DNA from: Durusdinium trenchii
Lineage: Eukaryota > Sar > Dinophyceae > Suessiales > Symbiodiniaceae
Direction of reading: 5' to 3'
DNA: 64,000 bases
NCBI GenBank assembly: GCA_963970005.1
Contig: CAXAMN010021729.1
Coordinates: 474,858-538,857, forward strand
Shown: positions 39,401 to 50,941 of the stretch, piece by piece
How positions within the stretch are numbered: the stretch's first letter is position 1
Layout of the letters: each line of letters opens with the position of its first letter
Program-made: the position numbers and the translations under genes
The notes under the pieces: model-generated
Seen by the model: the letters and a program-made list of their open reading frames with translations, nothing else
What the model was told of the DNA's origin: nothing
Databases searched by the model: none

Positions 39401-41094
39401 GTCATAATCCAGGTTGTGCCCTTCGCCACTGAGGAAGGTTGACACCCCGTGGATAACGATGCAGTGTTTGGCCGTGGCACCTGCAACTTTGACTGCAGTT
39501 TCTGCATTAGCCTTTTTGTCTGCAATGGTGAAGTAATTGCGTAGATTCGTAGCCCCTTCCCGGGTGGTTGTAAGGGCCAAGATGTCGTCGGTGTCGGCTC
39601 CTGCTTTGGTAAGTTGGTCTTCGAGATGTTGATACACTCGCACTGTAGGGTCATTCCTTGGGTTATGCCTTGCATGCACATTGGGCGAAGCATGGCACCA
39701 GTGGACAAATCTTAGGCCTGAGGCAATCAGGTGATCCTCTCGAATGGAGGTGGTACCTATTTGCCAAGTGTCTCCCATTCGGCTGCACAACATGGGATAC
39801 TGAATTCCTATTAACGGCTCATACACTTCTTGGGCAACCCTTGCGCTCGTTGGCAACATTAAACTCCAGCGGTGCGGGCTTGCGACTCCCGATCTCTCGG
39901 CCGCATTCTGCGCCTGTCGGAAGTCGAGCGGGCTGTCCGGGCTGGTGGCTGCATAACCTAGACCAACAAGAAGTCCTTCCGGGAGATCCAGATCCACTCT
40001 GGAGAGGTCCTTGTAGGTGGACTGTAACTGACAGGCGAACGAAGACGTGGCCTTGACCTTCTCCGGGCGGAACCAGTTACTCCCCAATGGCCTGTGGCCC
40101 ACTGCGGTAGCCGTTTCTTCTAGATCACTAAGGCCAAAGCCTCGACCGTGCCGGAGGAGCATGTGAAAGACACCTGGTATCTCATGTGGCATGTACCAGG
40201 TAGTGGGGGCTCGTAGCCCAATGGCAACTTTGAGTAAGAGCGTGCGATGAGCTCTCTGTCCATCGGCTACTCCGCCAGGGCTCTGTTTGGGATCACCAAG
40301 CAGCAGTCGAAAGAAGGGTTGTCGGGGGACTGTCGGCGCGAAGGCAGATTTGAGGTCCATATCCTGCTGTGCCTCTTCACTAATGAGCAGGTCCACATTC
40401 TCCATATGAGTGTTGAGTGTGGAGTGAGTCTGTCCTTTTTGGTCCCAGACAAGCCCAGTAGTGACAATAACAACATGGCAGCCAGGGATGTATGAAGCCG
40501 CATCGCTTGCACGCAGGTCGTAGGCAGTGCATGCTGTGTTAGTTTCTGCCTCTTCTCTGCTAACTGGCCGAAAAAATATCTCTGGTGGTCTGGCTCCAGG
40601 TCAAAAGCAGTGAGCAATTTGGTGATTGCCCGACCAGCTGGATTCTCTTTATGCACGACTGCAATCTTGAGGTGAGTGGTAAGAGCCAGCCAGGCGAGGA
40701 GGAAAGTCAGGGATCGAGTTTTACCCGCATCAAAGACACCTGCTACTGCCAGGGTAGATCTGCCAGATCGGAGAGCCAGCGCTAGGCTGGAGGCCATCGA
40801 AACTATGTGGCCATTATCTTGCCGGGCGGCTGTGCCTAGGGCAACAGCAAAACCAGCCGCTTGAGGACAGTGCTGTAAAGTACTACCTGTGGTCAGCAGC
40901 TGGAAGAGGGCATGCAAGCTCTGCACTAGGACTACTGTGCATTCAAGTTGATACGGAATGGGCACTTGGCCGGGGATGCCCAACACAGTGGGTTTGTGTT
41001 CTGCCGCTAGGCTGGCCATTTGCAGCAGGTGGTCAGCAGTGACAGTGTCTCCCGCTTCCGCAATGGCCAACACCCGGAACTTATTCGCTCTAGG
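36411..41094 (-). pseudogene. Copy B ORF5: helicase and C-terminal module, broken
   Basis: Minus-strand equivalent of copy A from about 12720 to the end of ORF5. Helicase motifs are present: GAGKT is altered to DAGKT near 40730, then SEEAQ near 40375, GDPKQ near 40290 and VAYSRA near 39380. The frame shifts near 40570 (before SEEAQ). About 100 bases are lost near 37720 and the frame shifts again near 37000-37140. The end PPPPPPPYGWWQ is kept. The GT8-like and hydrolase domains are absent because the sequence joins a second helicase piece at about 41095. The Gly-to-Asp change in Walker A would probably kill ATP binding. Confidence 0.75.
38398..38413 (-). other. CCTTAG hairpin inside ORF5 (copy B)
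   Basis: GATTGC-CTTA-GCAATC on the minus strand, equivalent to 15391-15414. Confidence 0.7.
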
Positions 41095-42496
41095 TTCTAG
41101 ATTGGGGACTCAGAGAAGTGCGATGTGGGGCTGTACTGTTGGGGGTCCACGCCCTGCGGGGGCAGCGTACTGCTTACCTCATCTTCTGCTGCCAGCATTT
41201 CGTCTTGTGCTGGACGTGTTTCAGGGGAGGCCCCACGATTGCTAAGGCAATCACCCTCATCTGCAGAGGAGGTGGTAGCACTGTCACCGTCTTCCATGTG
41301 CGCGTCGTCTTCCTCCGGCTGCACTGCGCTCGGGATGGTAGGCGACTCTGAGGAGGAGCTGTGGACAGAGACTGCTTCATTTGCTTCTTCGTCGGCCATC
41401 GTGGCATCTGTCGCCGCAGGAGAGGACAGGGGCTGTCCCGCTTGCGCGTCATGTTCCTCCTTTTCTGTGTCACGGTCAGAGACAGAGAGGACATCAGGTG
41501 TTGCACTTGGCTGAGGCCAATAACAGCCGTGCACTAAAAGGCCCGGTTGCGGCGGCAGGACGAGTTCAGACCCGGGGGCATCCATGACTGGCTGCACTCT
41601 CCATGCATCATAAAAGTACACTCGGTGCAAGGCTTCGAAGGTGTAATCTTGTGCACTGCGCTGTTCACCGGTGCATGGCGTTGGTTGATAGCGCAGGGAG
41701 CTTCCTACGCTGCACCTTTGCCCTGGGCCAAAGCTATTGTGGAGGAGTCGCCAACGTCCTGGCTGCTGCCCATCTGTTATGACCAACCACTCCGGCTCAG
41801 GCGAAGCATCAACTGCATAACCACAGACGAGGTCATGCAAGACCGTTCCACCAGGCAGGTGGGGCCCTTCTCTCAGACTAGCAATTTCCGCCTTGGTCAA
41901 GTGCGTCAGAGCTAAGACGAGACGTAAGCGCCTCACCTTGCCTTGATGGTATTCTGCGAGACAGACCGGTAGCGGGCCTAACCACAGTGGGTGGGGCAGA
42001 AGCGCCTGCTGGAAGACTATCGTGGCTTGCGCAACCTGTGTGGCTGTAAGGTCCAGCGAGCCTCGAATAGTGGGTTCTTTGTTGTCATAAGTAAATATCG
42101 TTTGGACACCATGCAAAAGGGCTGCCAGAACCTGCAGGGCCCCAGGCATCCCTTGCATGTTCAGAGGACAGGCTAGGATGGTGAGGTCGGTGGCTCGGCT
42201 GTATGCCACATTTGCTCGTGTGAAGCACTCCTGGTCATAATCCAGGTTGTGCCCTTCTCCACTGAGGAAGGTTGACGCCCCGTGAATAACGATGTAGTGT
42301 TTGGCCGTGGCACCTGCAACTTTGACTGCAGTTTCTGCATTGGCCTTTTTGCCTGCAATGGTGAAGTAATTACGTAGATTCGTAGCCCCTCCCCGGGTAG
42401 TTGTTAAGGGCCAAGATGTCGTCGGTGTCGGCTCCTGCTTTGGTAAGTTTGTCTTCGAGATGTTGATACACTCGCACAGTAGGGTTATTCCTTGGG
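41095..42496 (-). pseudogene. Duplicated helicase-linker segment
   Basis: Minus-strand homologue of copy A about 14150-15549, a near-identical second copy of 38260-39660. It ends abruptly at SHFSESPI and is followed directly by the helicase start of copy B. The order (late helicase, then early helicase) is that of a tandem duplication junction of a 2.8-kb helicase unit. Confidence 0.75.
41237..41252 (-). other. CCTTAG hairpin in duplicated segment
   Basis: GATTGC-CTTA-GCAATC on the minus strand; third occurrence of this hairpin. Confidence 0.65.
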
Positions 42497-42707
42497 TGGT
42501 TGGGAAACGCTGCCGATCGCTATACTCGGCATGCCCAATCTGCCCCCAGCATGGGTCATTGAGACTTGGAAACCAGTAGGTGGGTGCAAATTTACAGGCT
42601 ACTTCTCCGGAGTAGCTGGGAACAGTGCTTTGCGCTTCTGCCTGCTACTAAAGTGGCGGGCGATTCGTCCGCAAGCGACTGAACTCTTTCCAGCACAACT
42701 GCAGGGG

Positions 42708-42723
42708 GACAGCCTTAGCTGTC
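42708..42723 (+). other. CCTTAG hairpin inside ORF5 (copy C, 1)
   Basis: GACAGC-CTTA-GCTGTC, identical to copy A 10517-10532. Confidence 0.7.
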
Positions 42724-43684
42724 TTCCGGCAGAGGACGGTGATGCAGACGTGGAGTCAGTTTCCACGCCCTCGTCTGACACTTCTGCCAGAAGAGCAGAT
42801 CGACTCACTAAAGCAATCGAACGAGACTCGACGCAGGGTAGTCAGGCACCTGACCCTAGTCCATGCGCTCCCTGTCCGCAACGGCTGTCTCCTCCCCTCT
42901 TTGTGCCCTGGAGTCAAGTCGCCAAGCTACGAGGGGTTGTTGCAATCCACAAGGACATTGAAGCATGTCCGTATGAGCAACTACAAGTTGCTTTGGCTCA
43001 CCCCAAGTGTCTTGTCCCGGGAGAAAAAGAGCAGTTTCTTCAAGCCAACAATGACTTGCTCTGTCAACTCCAATGGAAGGTATTGCACCACAAGTGTTTG
43101 AAGCCATCTAAAATTCTATGGGTCACTGTCCTGTGGATGATTGCACGACTCAATGAGTACTGGATTGGTCATAACATCCCACCCTTACCCTCAGTATTTC
43201 AGATCAATTGTGGTGGTCTTGGGGGAGGAGCCCTTGAAGGGGAGGTCCCCCCGCACTTCCATTGCATGTGTCCGCCTGTGGGGGAAAGTCAAGTCTACGG
43301 GCCGTCACTCTCCCCCGCAGATGTCGTTAAAGATCAGGAATGGGGTGTTGCCTGTGGCTGGTCGACAGGTGTACATGAAGTCGCCACCCTCTTTGCGCTC
43401 ACGCAGAACCCGTGCCAGAAATGGGAAGACCTCGAGTATGGCAAGGCAGCCCTCCTGTACCAACGTACGCAACATGTGCTGAAAGCAGCCCGGCTGCTCC
43501 CAGCTCACCGACGGCTGCCACACCAGGCCTTTCTCAGTGGTCTTTGGTGGAAGCTACTTTCGTTACAGCCGCTACGACTTATTGCCTACTTGCCAGTGCT
43601 TGGGTGTCTTCGGCCGGCTGAGCAGGAAGATCCCACCCACTTTACGGTGAACGGCTTTAGTGCAGGCAGCTACACTGGAGCAGT

Positions 43685-43700
43685 GATTGCCTTAGCAATT
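43685..43700 (+). other. CCTTAG hairpin inside ORF5 (copy C, 2)
   Basis: ATTGC-CTTA-GCAAT, identical to copy A 11527-11542. Confidence 0.7.
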
Positions 43701-46539
43701 CGTTGCCTCTGGCCAGCCAGTCAGATCACAGCGCGCCTAGGCGCCATTGCAATGCCGAAGAGTGTATTAGCGGCACTCGTTGCCACTGCAGAGCCTGACA
43801 GGCGCAACTACTATCTTGTCCATGCTGCTGAAGATTGCTTGTGTGACTGGAAGCCGACAGATAACGAGCTTGACATGTTGCAACGATCCCTGCGCGTCAC
43901 GTATGTAGAAGACTCCGCAAGGTGGATGGGTAAGCGCAAACACTGTTACTGGCACTGGCTACAGTGCCAGCTCCCTACAGGCAAAGTCAGTCTTACTGCT
44001 CTGAAGCTCACACACCCTGCTGTTGTTCCTCGCCGTGATCGAATCGCTGCCCCTATGCGTTTGGCCTCCTGGATTCGCTTTGAAACGGTAATGACAAGCG
44101 ATGATTGGGAAGGAGCTATCAGCTTGTTGGTATCCAACCTCCACCGACCCGACCAAGAATTGCTCATGCTGCAGGGCATGCGTGAATATCGCATTGCCTT
44201 TCCTTCGTTGTCACAAACGGCTATCTTTTGCCCAGCGCACTTCCAGAGCTGTAATTTTGACCAACTAGCGAGCAGCCCCTCAAGTACGGTCCATATGGGC
44301 TCGCAGGCTGGGAAGGCCTATCGACTGGTTCTGGAGGAGCACGGCGCGTGCTATTCAGTCCTAGCACTCCTGCTTGCCTTTGTGACTCCCTCGCGGAAAC
44401 GAAAAGGGGAGGAATCGCCAAGTGAGAAGCTCCGTCGATTGAGCAGCCCTCGGCACTGGGACGTTGCCTTAGTACCGTTCCCGGAAGATTTTGTGCCGCT
44501 GCCCACGCCAACCGAAACCGGACTAGCGTGCCCAGCACCATGGGCCTTCCCACCTAGCCTACGTGTGTCTAAGGCTAGTGCAGGGAGAGCTCAGTCCAAG
44601 AAGCTACGGCAATCACTTGCTCCAGCATCCAAGCAACCGCTCGGTAGCATCCCTGAACACGAACAACCACCGGCTACACTGGCAGACCTGGCCAGTCGGA
44701 ATGCTCAAAGGCAGGAGGCTCCCGTTTGCAGGAACCCCGAGACACCACCTGACCATCCAGGATCAATGCAGGAGCGCCCACACGCCATGACAGAAATTGA
44801 TATTGCCAGTGATCAAGGGCATGCAGAACGAGGAGGCACTGCTGCCACTGATCTCCAGCTGGAATCTGAGCAGAGAGCCATGCAGGCACTATACGACTAT
44901 CAAAGTGCGGCTCGAGCAGCCAGAGACGCTGACGGACAAAGTGTGCCGCTCCCCTCACTACAGATCTACAGTGACCTGCCTAGGGAATGGCCGATGGCGA
45001 GGCTTGCAATCTCCAACAAGCAAATTAACCGCCTCGTCCGTACATTCCTCTGGAGGCGGGTAACAGAAAAAGCACTCCATGGCTCCTCCTTTGGGGACAT
45101 TCCAGATGAAATCAACCAAGCCTACATAGGAGACCTTCACCGTATAAGTGAAGCTTTTGCTGCTCCCCTGGCCAACCTTTTCACTTTCGTGAAGAGTGGA
45201 CACCCAGCGTGCCCTTTCATCACTCAAAAACAGCTAGCCCTTTATGCAAGCCCTCGTTTCTGGCAGTATGGCCTGCTTGCCTTTATCGCAAGGTGCTGTT
45301 CCTTTGATAATCAACACAGACACCAGGGTACAGGAACAGCTCAGGCAGTGGCGGTGAAGCCACAGAAAACAAAGGAAAAAGATGTCGATGCCCTCACCTT
45401 TATGCAAACGGTCATCATGTCCTTTGTTAGGGGAATGGAGTATGGTGAGCAAACGCTACCCACCAATGACCTCTTTGTCTACCTCCCAGTACAGATCCTG
45501 CCTGACTTGGTTGTAGCCATGGAGCGGCCGGGCTTCACGCCCGCGCAAGTGAAAGGGGGCTACGGCTACCGACCCAAAGAAGAAGGAGCTGAAGACAACC
45601 CTCTGCTCGTTGTGGGAGTGCACACTAAAGAAATTACTTACGACCGATACCCCCGAATGCCGGATACGTCCTGGGCTGAAAGAGCTTACTCTTGTGGTGC
45701 CCTTGACCCGTCTTTAGGACAAGCTATCTCGTTTCCTTCCCTTCTACAGCTGAGGCTGCGCATTGAAGTCCCCTTGTGGAGAGACCTGGCAACTGCCAGA
45801 CACCCCTCAGCAGACTTGCCTGCAGAAGAGGACTCTGCCTCTGATGCTACAGGGTCAGCTGAGCGATCGCCCAGGTTTGCGCTCCCGCCAGTGGGGACTG
45901 CAACTGAGGAAGAGGACGTGGCAGCAGAACCCAACTACGCCTTTGCCAAGGGGTACGGACGTTTCGGCGTAGGTTATACCAGGCTAGCAACGGCGCTCGG
46001 CAATTTTGAGCAAGGGAACATCCAAGCAGAATGTACAGTGGTAGCTCAGTGGCTGACCTCCGGGCTAAGGGTTGCCATGTCCCGCACAGGGTGGAATCTG
46101 CTGTCTCCCCGCTATACGCTGACCAGAGTTCCCAGTACTCTCTTCAGTAACTACTACTGTCATGGATATCCCTTCAGTCCTAAAATGGAAGATCGCCCGT
46201 ATAACCAATATGGCCAGCACCTCTACTCGGAAGGCCGATGGGACCAGCTCTGCGCATGGCTCACTGGGAATCCACGTTTAGGAGCCAGCTCGCAGGCCAC
46301 AAGCAGGCACTTAGGGACCAAATGGGCTACAGTCAGGAAGACTCCGATCCACGTAATAAAGCTCGCCGTACCGTCCCTCCTCCAGGAGAGGGAAGCTCCT
46401 CGTCTGCAGCAGGGTCTTCCTGTCACATCAGGCCTCCCCCACCGCCTCCGCCCTATGGGTGGTGGCAGTAGGGCGGTCTCCAGTAGGAGTCTCCGCACAC
46501 AGTCACCGCCTCCTAGTAACTTGAACTCCTTCATGAGAT

Positions 46540-46557
46540 GGGTGGCCTTAGCCACCC
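46540..46557 (+). other. CCTTAG hairpin, LRR1 leader (copy C)
   Basis: GGGTGGC-CTTA-GCCACCC, a perfect 7-bp stem. Confidence 0.85.
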
Positions 46558-46674
46558 TACTTCTTGTTGTCTGAGTGTTTTCATTTGTTTTCGAAATGAC
46601 AGCATGTTCGCTACCTCAATTGTTTGGCCCAAGCAACTCGAGCAAAAGCGCTCGGACTGCCGCCTACAGCAACA

Positions 46675-47922
46675 ATGCCGCCTGACCAAGACCGATATGA
46701 GGTCAGTATTGATTTGGTGACGATAGCAGGCACGGAATATGCTATGCAAACAAATCTCGCTCAGTATGAGGACGTGGCAGAGCTGGAAGATGACATTCTC
46801 TGCTTTCTGCCAACAGTCTCTGATTTGGATGTCTTTGGCTGTGAGTTGGACTTGCTCGACCTTCACACGCAGCAACCCCTGCCAGAAGCATTCCACACGG
46901 TGCTCCTGCAACGGCCGAAACTACAAATCGTAGTACGTCCCTGCATGGTAGATGGACACTCCATCTGGCAGTTCCAGGCTGACGATAGGGAAAGCTACCC
47001 CAAGGCTATACGCGTCCCGGCCAACCCGAGTGGCGAAATTGCTGACAGAGCCTTCTATGCTGCGCCCGTGCTCCGGCATGTAGAAGTGGCAATGGGCATT
47101 CAACATGTAGGAATTGCGGCCTGGCAGAGTTGTCAGCAACTGCAAATTGTCAGGCTCCCACCCTCTGTCATAAGTCTTGAAGAAGGGACCTTCCAGGGGT
47201 GCTACGTGCTGAGAGAGGTGGCCGCCCCGGGATGTTTCCAGTACAGCCGAAGAGTGTTTGCGGAGTGCTGCTCCCTTGGTCGAGTTGGTGTCAGTCACGA
47301 AACGGATGACAGTAATGTCCTTGCACCAGGGGCACAGCTAGGCAGATATGCATTTGAGAGTTGCCTCGCACTTACATCCATCACCTTTGTCATGGACCAC
47401 ACCAATAAACCTCGAGCGCTGCCTGAAGGCGCATTCTGTGGAGCAGGCATTGAACAGCTCTGTTTGCTAGGCGACTTTCACAATATCGGGCCGCGGGCCT
47501 GTGAAAACTGCAAAGGACTTGCGGAGGTCAACCTCATGTGCACAGAAATCACAGCCCTACTCCACTCCACCTTTGCCCACTGTGTAGCTCTAAATTGCAT
47601 ATGGCTTCCACCGCGACTAACGCAAATTGGCAAAGAAGTTTTCCTTAATTGTGTTGTGCTCCAAGAAGTGGTCATCCCGACAGAGCTCAGTGACATAGGC
47701 ATCCGTGCTTTCTGCGGGTGTGAGCAACTGCAACGATTTACTCCCCTGGATTGGGGGGATATTGAACAGTGTGTGCAGGCAGAGCACAATGCTTTCTTTA
47801 TGTGTGACAAATTTGAAAAACCACTGTGGGTGGAGCTGCTCCCCGCTGAAGGACCCGATTCGGATGCCTTTGATGAAGAGCTATATAACGAATTTTTCCT
47901 AACATCGGGCCAGTCCATGTGA
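46675..47922 (+). CDS. Copy C LRR1: BspA-type LRR protein
   Basis: ATG 46675 (MPPDQDRYEV); the frame is open further upstream but only from a TTG. Beta-rich N-terminal domain (LVTIAGTEYAMQ, FGCELDLLDL) and a full BspA repeat array. The end reads FFLTSGQSM, nine residues beyond the copy B end. Intact. TTTGGCCCAAG upstream at about 46623 is one base from the spliced-leader-like TTTGGCTCAAG of copy A. Confidence 0.8.
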   Translation: MPPDQDRYEVSIDLVTIAGTEYAMQTNLAQYEDVAELEDDILCFLPTVSDLDVFGCELDLLDLHTQQPLPEAFHTVLLQRPKLQIVVRPCMVDGHSIWQFQADDRESYPKAIRVPANPSGEIADRAFYAAPVLRHVEVAMGIQHVGIAAWQSCQQLQIVRLPPSVISLEEGTFQGCYVLREVAAPGCFQYSRRVFAECCSLGRVGVSHETDDSNVLAPGAQLGRYAFESCLALTSITFVMDHTNKPRALPEGAFCGAGIEQLCLLGDFHNIGPRACENCKGLAEVNLMCTEITALLHSTFAHCVALNCIWLPPRLTQIGKEVFLNCVVLQEVVIPTELSDIGIRAFCGCEQLQRFTPLDWGDIEQCVQAEHNAFFMCDKFEKPLWVELLPAEGPDSDAFDEELYNEFFLTSGQSM

Positions 47923-47932
47923 GGTTCATGGT

Positions 47933-47948
47933 GGGTGCCTTAGCATCT
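47933..47948 (+). other. CCTTAG hairpin, LRR2 leader (copy C)
   Basis: GGTGC-CTTA-GCATC with one internal wobble, about 100 bases before the LRR2 ATG. Confidence 0.65.
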
Positions 47949-48046
47949 GTCTTTAGGAAACATCCCCGGCCCTAGGAACAGTCAATGAGCAGTGTCAGAA
48001 GCTTTTGGCTCAAACAGTAAATGAAAGTAGTCTGCCACAGCCACAC

Positions 48047-49294
48047 ATGGAGCTCGACGACTCATCCAGGCTTAGCACTCCCCCTGAAATGGAGCCGGTC
48101 ATGGACTGCTCCTTGGTACTGACAATGCTCTCGGGGGTGACTATCAAGGTCTCTCTCAGTGTGGCAAAGTTTGATCGATTTGAGGACCTAGAGGACCAGG
48201 TTATGGACTATCTGGTCTCAGTTACTGACCTTAAAGTGTTTGGGTGCTCCATCGACTTTCTGCAAACTGCCACGCAGACATACCTAGAGGACCCAATCTG
48301 GGACAGGCTACAGCAAAGCACGGAATACACTATTGTCTTCAGGGATAGCAGTGTAATCCTGCCATCGCAGGAACAACTTGAAGGATGCCCTATCCATCAT
48401 GTTCCGCTTGCTGTTCATGTCCCCATGAACCCAGAGGAAATCGTCCCGGAAGGGGCTTTTGCAGGGGTTCCGCGTCTGCGGCATGTCAGCGTAGAGTCAG
48501 GCATCAGGCTCATTGAGGCAGAGGCGTGGCAAAATTGTCGGCAGCTCCGCATTGTCAAATTGCCGGCCACTGTGGTAGGCATTTCCGATAACGCCTTTCG
48601 CGACTGCAAACTACTAAACAGTGTCTCGGCTCCTGGTTGCCGGGAATTTGGATACGAAGCCTTTGCGGAATGCTGCTCCTTACAATGGGTGTATGCATCG
48701 GACGGGGTTGCAAATAGGTTCAGCAGCGAAGCCAAGCTCGGGCATTATCTCTTTCAAGGGTGCATCAACCTTGCTGAGTTTACCTTGAGTGAGCTTCCAT
48801 CCCCCCGAGGGTCAACACTGCAGGCCGGGACCAGTGAGCTGGCGCCAGGCTGTCTTAGCTCTACGGGAATCACCACACTTGCTCTCACGAAGTATTTTAC
48901 GACTATTGGAGCGCATGCGTGTGACAGTTGCCGACTGCTTAAGAGGGTTGACCTCTGCAACACCAACGTTGAAGAAATTCCGGAATTCACCTTTGTGCAC
49001 TGCACTAGCCTCAGAGAAGTTCTTCTTCCGCCTACTCTCCATACAATTCGAGTTAAAGCCTTTATGAACTGTGCAGCCCTTGTTGAGCTTGCCATCCCGC
49101 CCTCACTAAAATATATTGGAAGTAGGGCTTTCTTGGATTGCACTGCCTTTAAGAGGCTCGCCAAGATGCCAGGAAGGCACAAACGGCGAGGAGTCTATGC
49201 TGAAGAGAATGCTTTTGCCATTTGTCCAGATATGAGGTGGCCACCCTGGCTGCATATGATCCCGGACATGGGATACACCCCTGGTCTTGGATGA
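48047..49294 (+). CDS. Copy C LRR2: BspA-type LRR protein
   Basis: Start at ATG 48047 (MELDDSSRLS), the only early in-frame ATG; upstream the frame is open from a TTG. Architecture as copy B LRR2, but with the correct end (GVYAEENAFAICPDMRWPPW, then a stop after GYTPGLG). Intact. TTTTGGCTCAA lies at 48003-48013, 34 bases before the ATG. Confidence 0.8.
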   Translation: MELDDSSRLSTPPEMEPVMDCSLVLTMLSGVTIKVSLSVAKFDRFEDLEDQVMDYLVSVTDLKVFGCSIDFLQTATQTYLEDPIWDRLQQSTEYTIVFRDSSVILPSQEQLEGCPIHHVPLAVHVPMNPEEIVPEGAFAGVPRLRHVSVESGIRLIEAEAWQNCRQLRIVKLPATVVGISDNAFRDCKLLNSVSAPGCREFGYEAFAECCSLQWVYASDGVANRFSSEAKLGHYLFQGCINLAEFTLSELPSPRGSTLQAGTSELAPGCLSSTGITTLALTKYFTTIGAHACDSCRLLKRVDLCNTNVEEIPEFTFVHCTSLREVLLPPTLHTIRVKAFMNCAALVELAIPPSLKYIGSRAFLDCTAFKRLAKMPGRHKRRGVYAEENAFAICPDMRWPPWLHMIPDMGYTPGLG

Positions 49295-49577
49295 AGACAT
49301 TTTCGTTGACGACGGCTATCGCGGTCTCACTGTCACCCATCAAGAGTCTGGGCGCGCGCCTTAGCTCGAGTCCAGAGTAGGCCAGAAGCCACAGTAGGCC
49401 AAATTCCACGGGTAGAGTTTGCTTCGGTTGCAAGCATTTCAGCACTAAAGCATCCGAATAGTGTCGCTCCTTGACAAGGGAGGGCACAGCTCAATGCCCT
49501 AGCAATCGGCTAGCCCCCCAAGCCCAACTGAGGCCGCGCGCTTTCAAACATGCACAGCTCTGAGTCACATCAATTTA

Positions 49578-49800
49578 GGTATGCCAGAGCCGGATGCAGC
49601 GCGCCCAAACCGATGCTTGCCGGACTGCTGCTTTCTGGAGGCGGGCATTGTCGCACTTGCCTTGCCGACAGACTTCAACAGGATAGGCTCCACCGCCTGT
49701 GCGAGCCGCCAACAGCTGCAAACTGTTGATCCGTCCCAAACTGAGGATCACGGCATAAGAAGCCTTCCTCAAGTGTACCTCTCTACAGGAGGTTTCCACT
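49578..49800 (+). pseudogene. Copy C LRR3 relic
   Basis: Reads CLPDCCFLEAGIVALALPTD and FNRIGSTACASRQQLQTVD, matching copy D LRR2 (VLPECCFLEAGLTSLTLPSD), then loses the frame. It shows that this family once had a third LRR gene. Confidence 0.6.
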
Positions 49801-50086
49801 CCTGCTTTACATGGCGCAATGCGCCTTTGCAGGTTGCACGCACTTTCGAGCAATATGCAAACAAGGAAAAAGTAAAACATGGCGAGGGACATATGCCCGA
49901 CCCGATGCCAGTGATCTATGGAGAGAAGACTTTCTAGAACCTGCACCAAAGACCAGCAATGCTTTCGCAGCGGGAATGGTGCATAAGCACACCGCCAGGA
50001 AGCTACGGCAAGTGAAAAGTGCAAACACTAAGTAGGGTCGCCAACCTCTTTTCGCCATTCGCAATACAGTGAGCCAATAGGAATGA

Positions 50087-50098
50087 GAGCCTTAGCTC
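50087..50098 (+). other. CCTTAG hairpin, copy C 3' UTR (1)
   Basis: GAGC-CTTA-GCTC, 4 bp. Confidence 0.55.
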
Positions 50099-50148
50099 CT
50101 CGTTCCCAACAGGCGGGTGGTAGAGAGTGGCAATGGAGGATGCCCAGG

Positions 50149-50164
50149 GGGAACCTTAGTTCCC
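50149..50164 (+). other. CCTTAG hairpin, copy C 3' UTR (2)
   Basis: GGGAAC-CTTA-GTTCCC, perfect 6 bp. Confidence 0.75.
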
Positions 50165-50793
50165 TCTGTTGATGTCCGACATTTCCAATTTTGTACAAAG
50201 AGGTACAGATACCATGCTAGGATAGGTCCAAAGTCTCACCTGTTTCACACGGGCCTTGCGCGCAACAGAACAATTTTTGCAATGACGCAGCATTTCTCGA
50301 AGTTAGGGAACACCCCGTTTTGGCACCTTTGTGTGCCGAAGGGTGCCGAGATGACCTCCCTTCGGGGGGGGTGAGCCTTTCGCACCCTTACCTGCAGGCT
50401 TTCGTCGTTTGCTATGGCCGCCACTGTCTGAACACTACCAACTACTATGCCTCTTGACTTGTATGTGCAACCAGTTGCATGGGTTGTGCTACAAGAAAGG
50501 TATTTTCCACGGCATGATCTGCATAGCAACCACTGATCCACTTAGATAAGGATCTAACCTGCGTTAGAGCATATCAATGCCCGAGACTTGCATCGTGACC
50601 ATGTTTTTGCCACTCTGTGCAGTGGCCGCTGGTCACTGGTAATAGTGATGTGAAGTCCATTTGACGACTTCTTTGAGATTTTGCTAGAGCACAAACTCTC
50701 GCTGCCACGCTCTTCTTTCGTGAATTCAGGCCCATCGATAGTCAGCAGTCATCGTTTCACTTGTTTCACCCTAGCACAGAGGAAAGACTACAG

Positions 50794-50875
50794 GATGGTG
50801 GAGACTCGGCCTTTGGGCTGTGGTTGGCTGTTGTCTTTTGTTGGTTGGGTTGTCTTTGTTCTTTTCTCCACCATC
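50794..50875. repeat. Short inverted-repeat element (copy C)
   Basis: GATGGTGGAG and CTCCACCATC bound an 82-base segment equivalent to 21630-21710. Confidence 0.6.
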
Positions 50876-50941
50876 TGACTGTATTTCCCTTCCTTCAATG
50901 ATGACCTGGGCACCATGCCCGCACGGCGTCCGTACTCGTGG

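Larger units (their letters stand above)
42497..46471 (+). pseudogene. Copy C ORF5, 5'-truncated and lacking the helicase
   Basis: Begins without a start codon inside the end of the GT8-like domain (WETLPIAILG, copy A 10307 onward). The hydrolase is present with GFSAGS near 43660, AEDCLCDW and a changed KHCYWHW. There are internal losses: a small deletion near 43070, about 300 bases near 44175 (MLQGMREYR), and the whole helicase plus part of the linker at 44567 (joining copy A positions 12712 and 15567). Despite these, one frame stays open to about 46270, where a base is lost; the true end PPPPPPPYGWWQ lies in another frame at 46471. Confidence 0.75.
49295..50941 (+). other. Copy C 3' UTR
   Basis: Homologous to the A and B tails. 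It contains an LRR3 relic (49578-49800), CCTTAG hairpins (50087, 50149), an ACCTCCC-TTCG-GGGGGGT hairpin near 50356, and the short inverted repeat 50794-50875. Confidence 0.75.
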
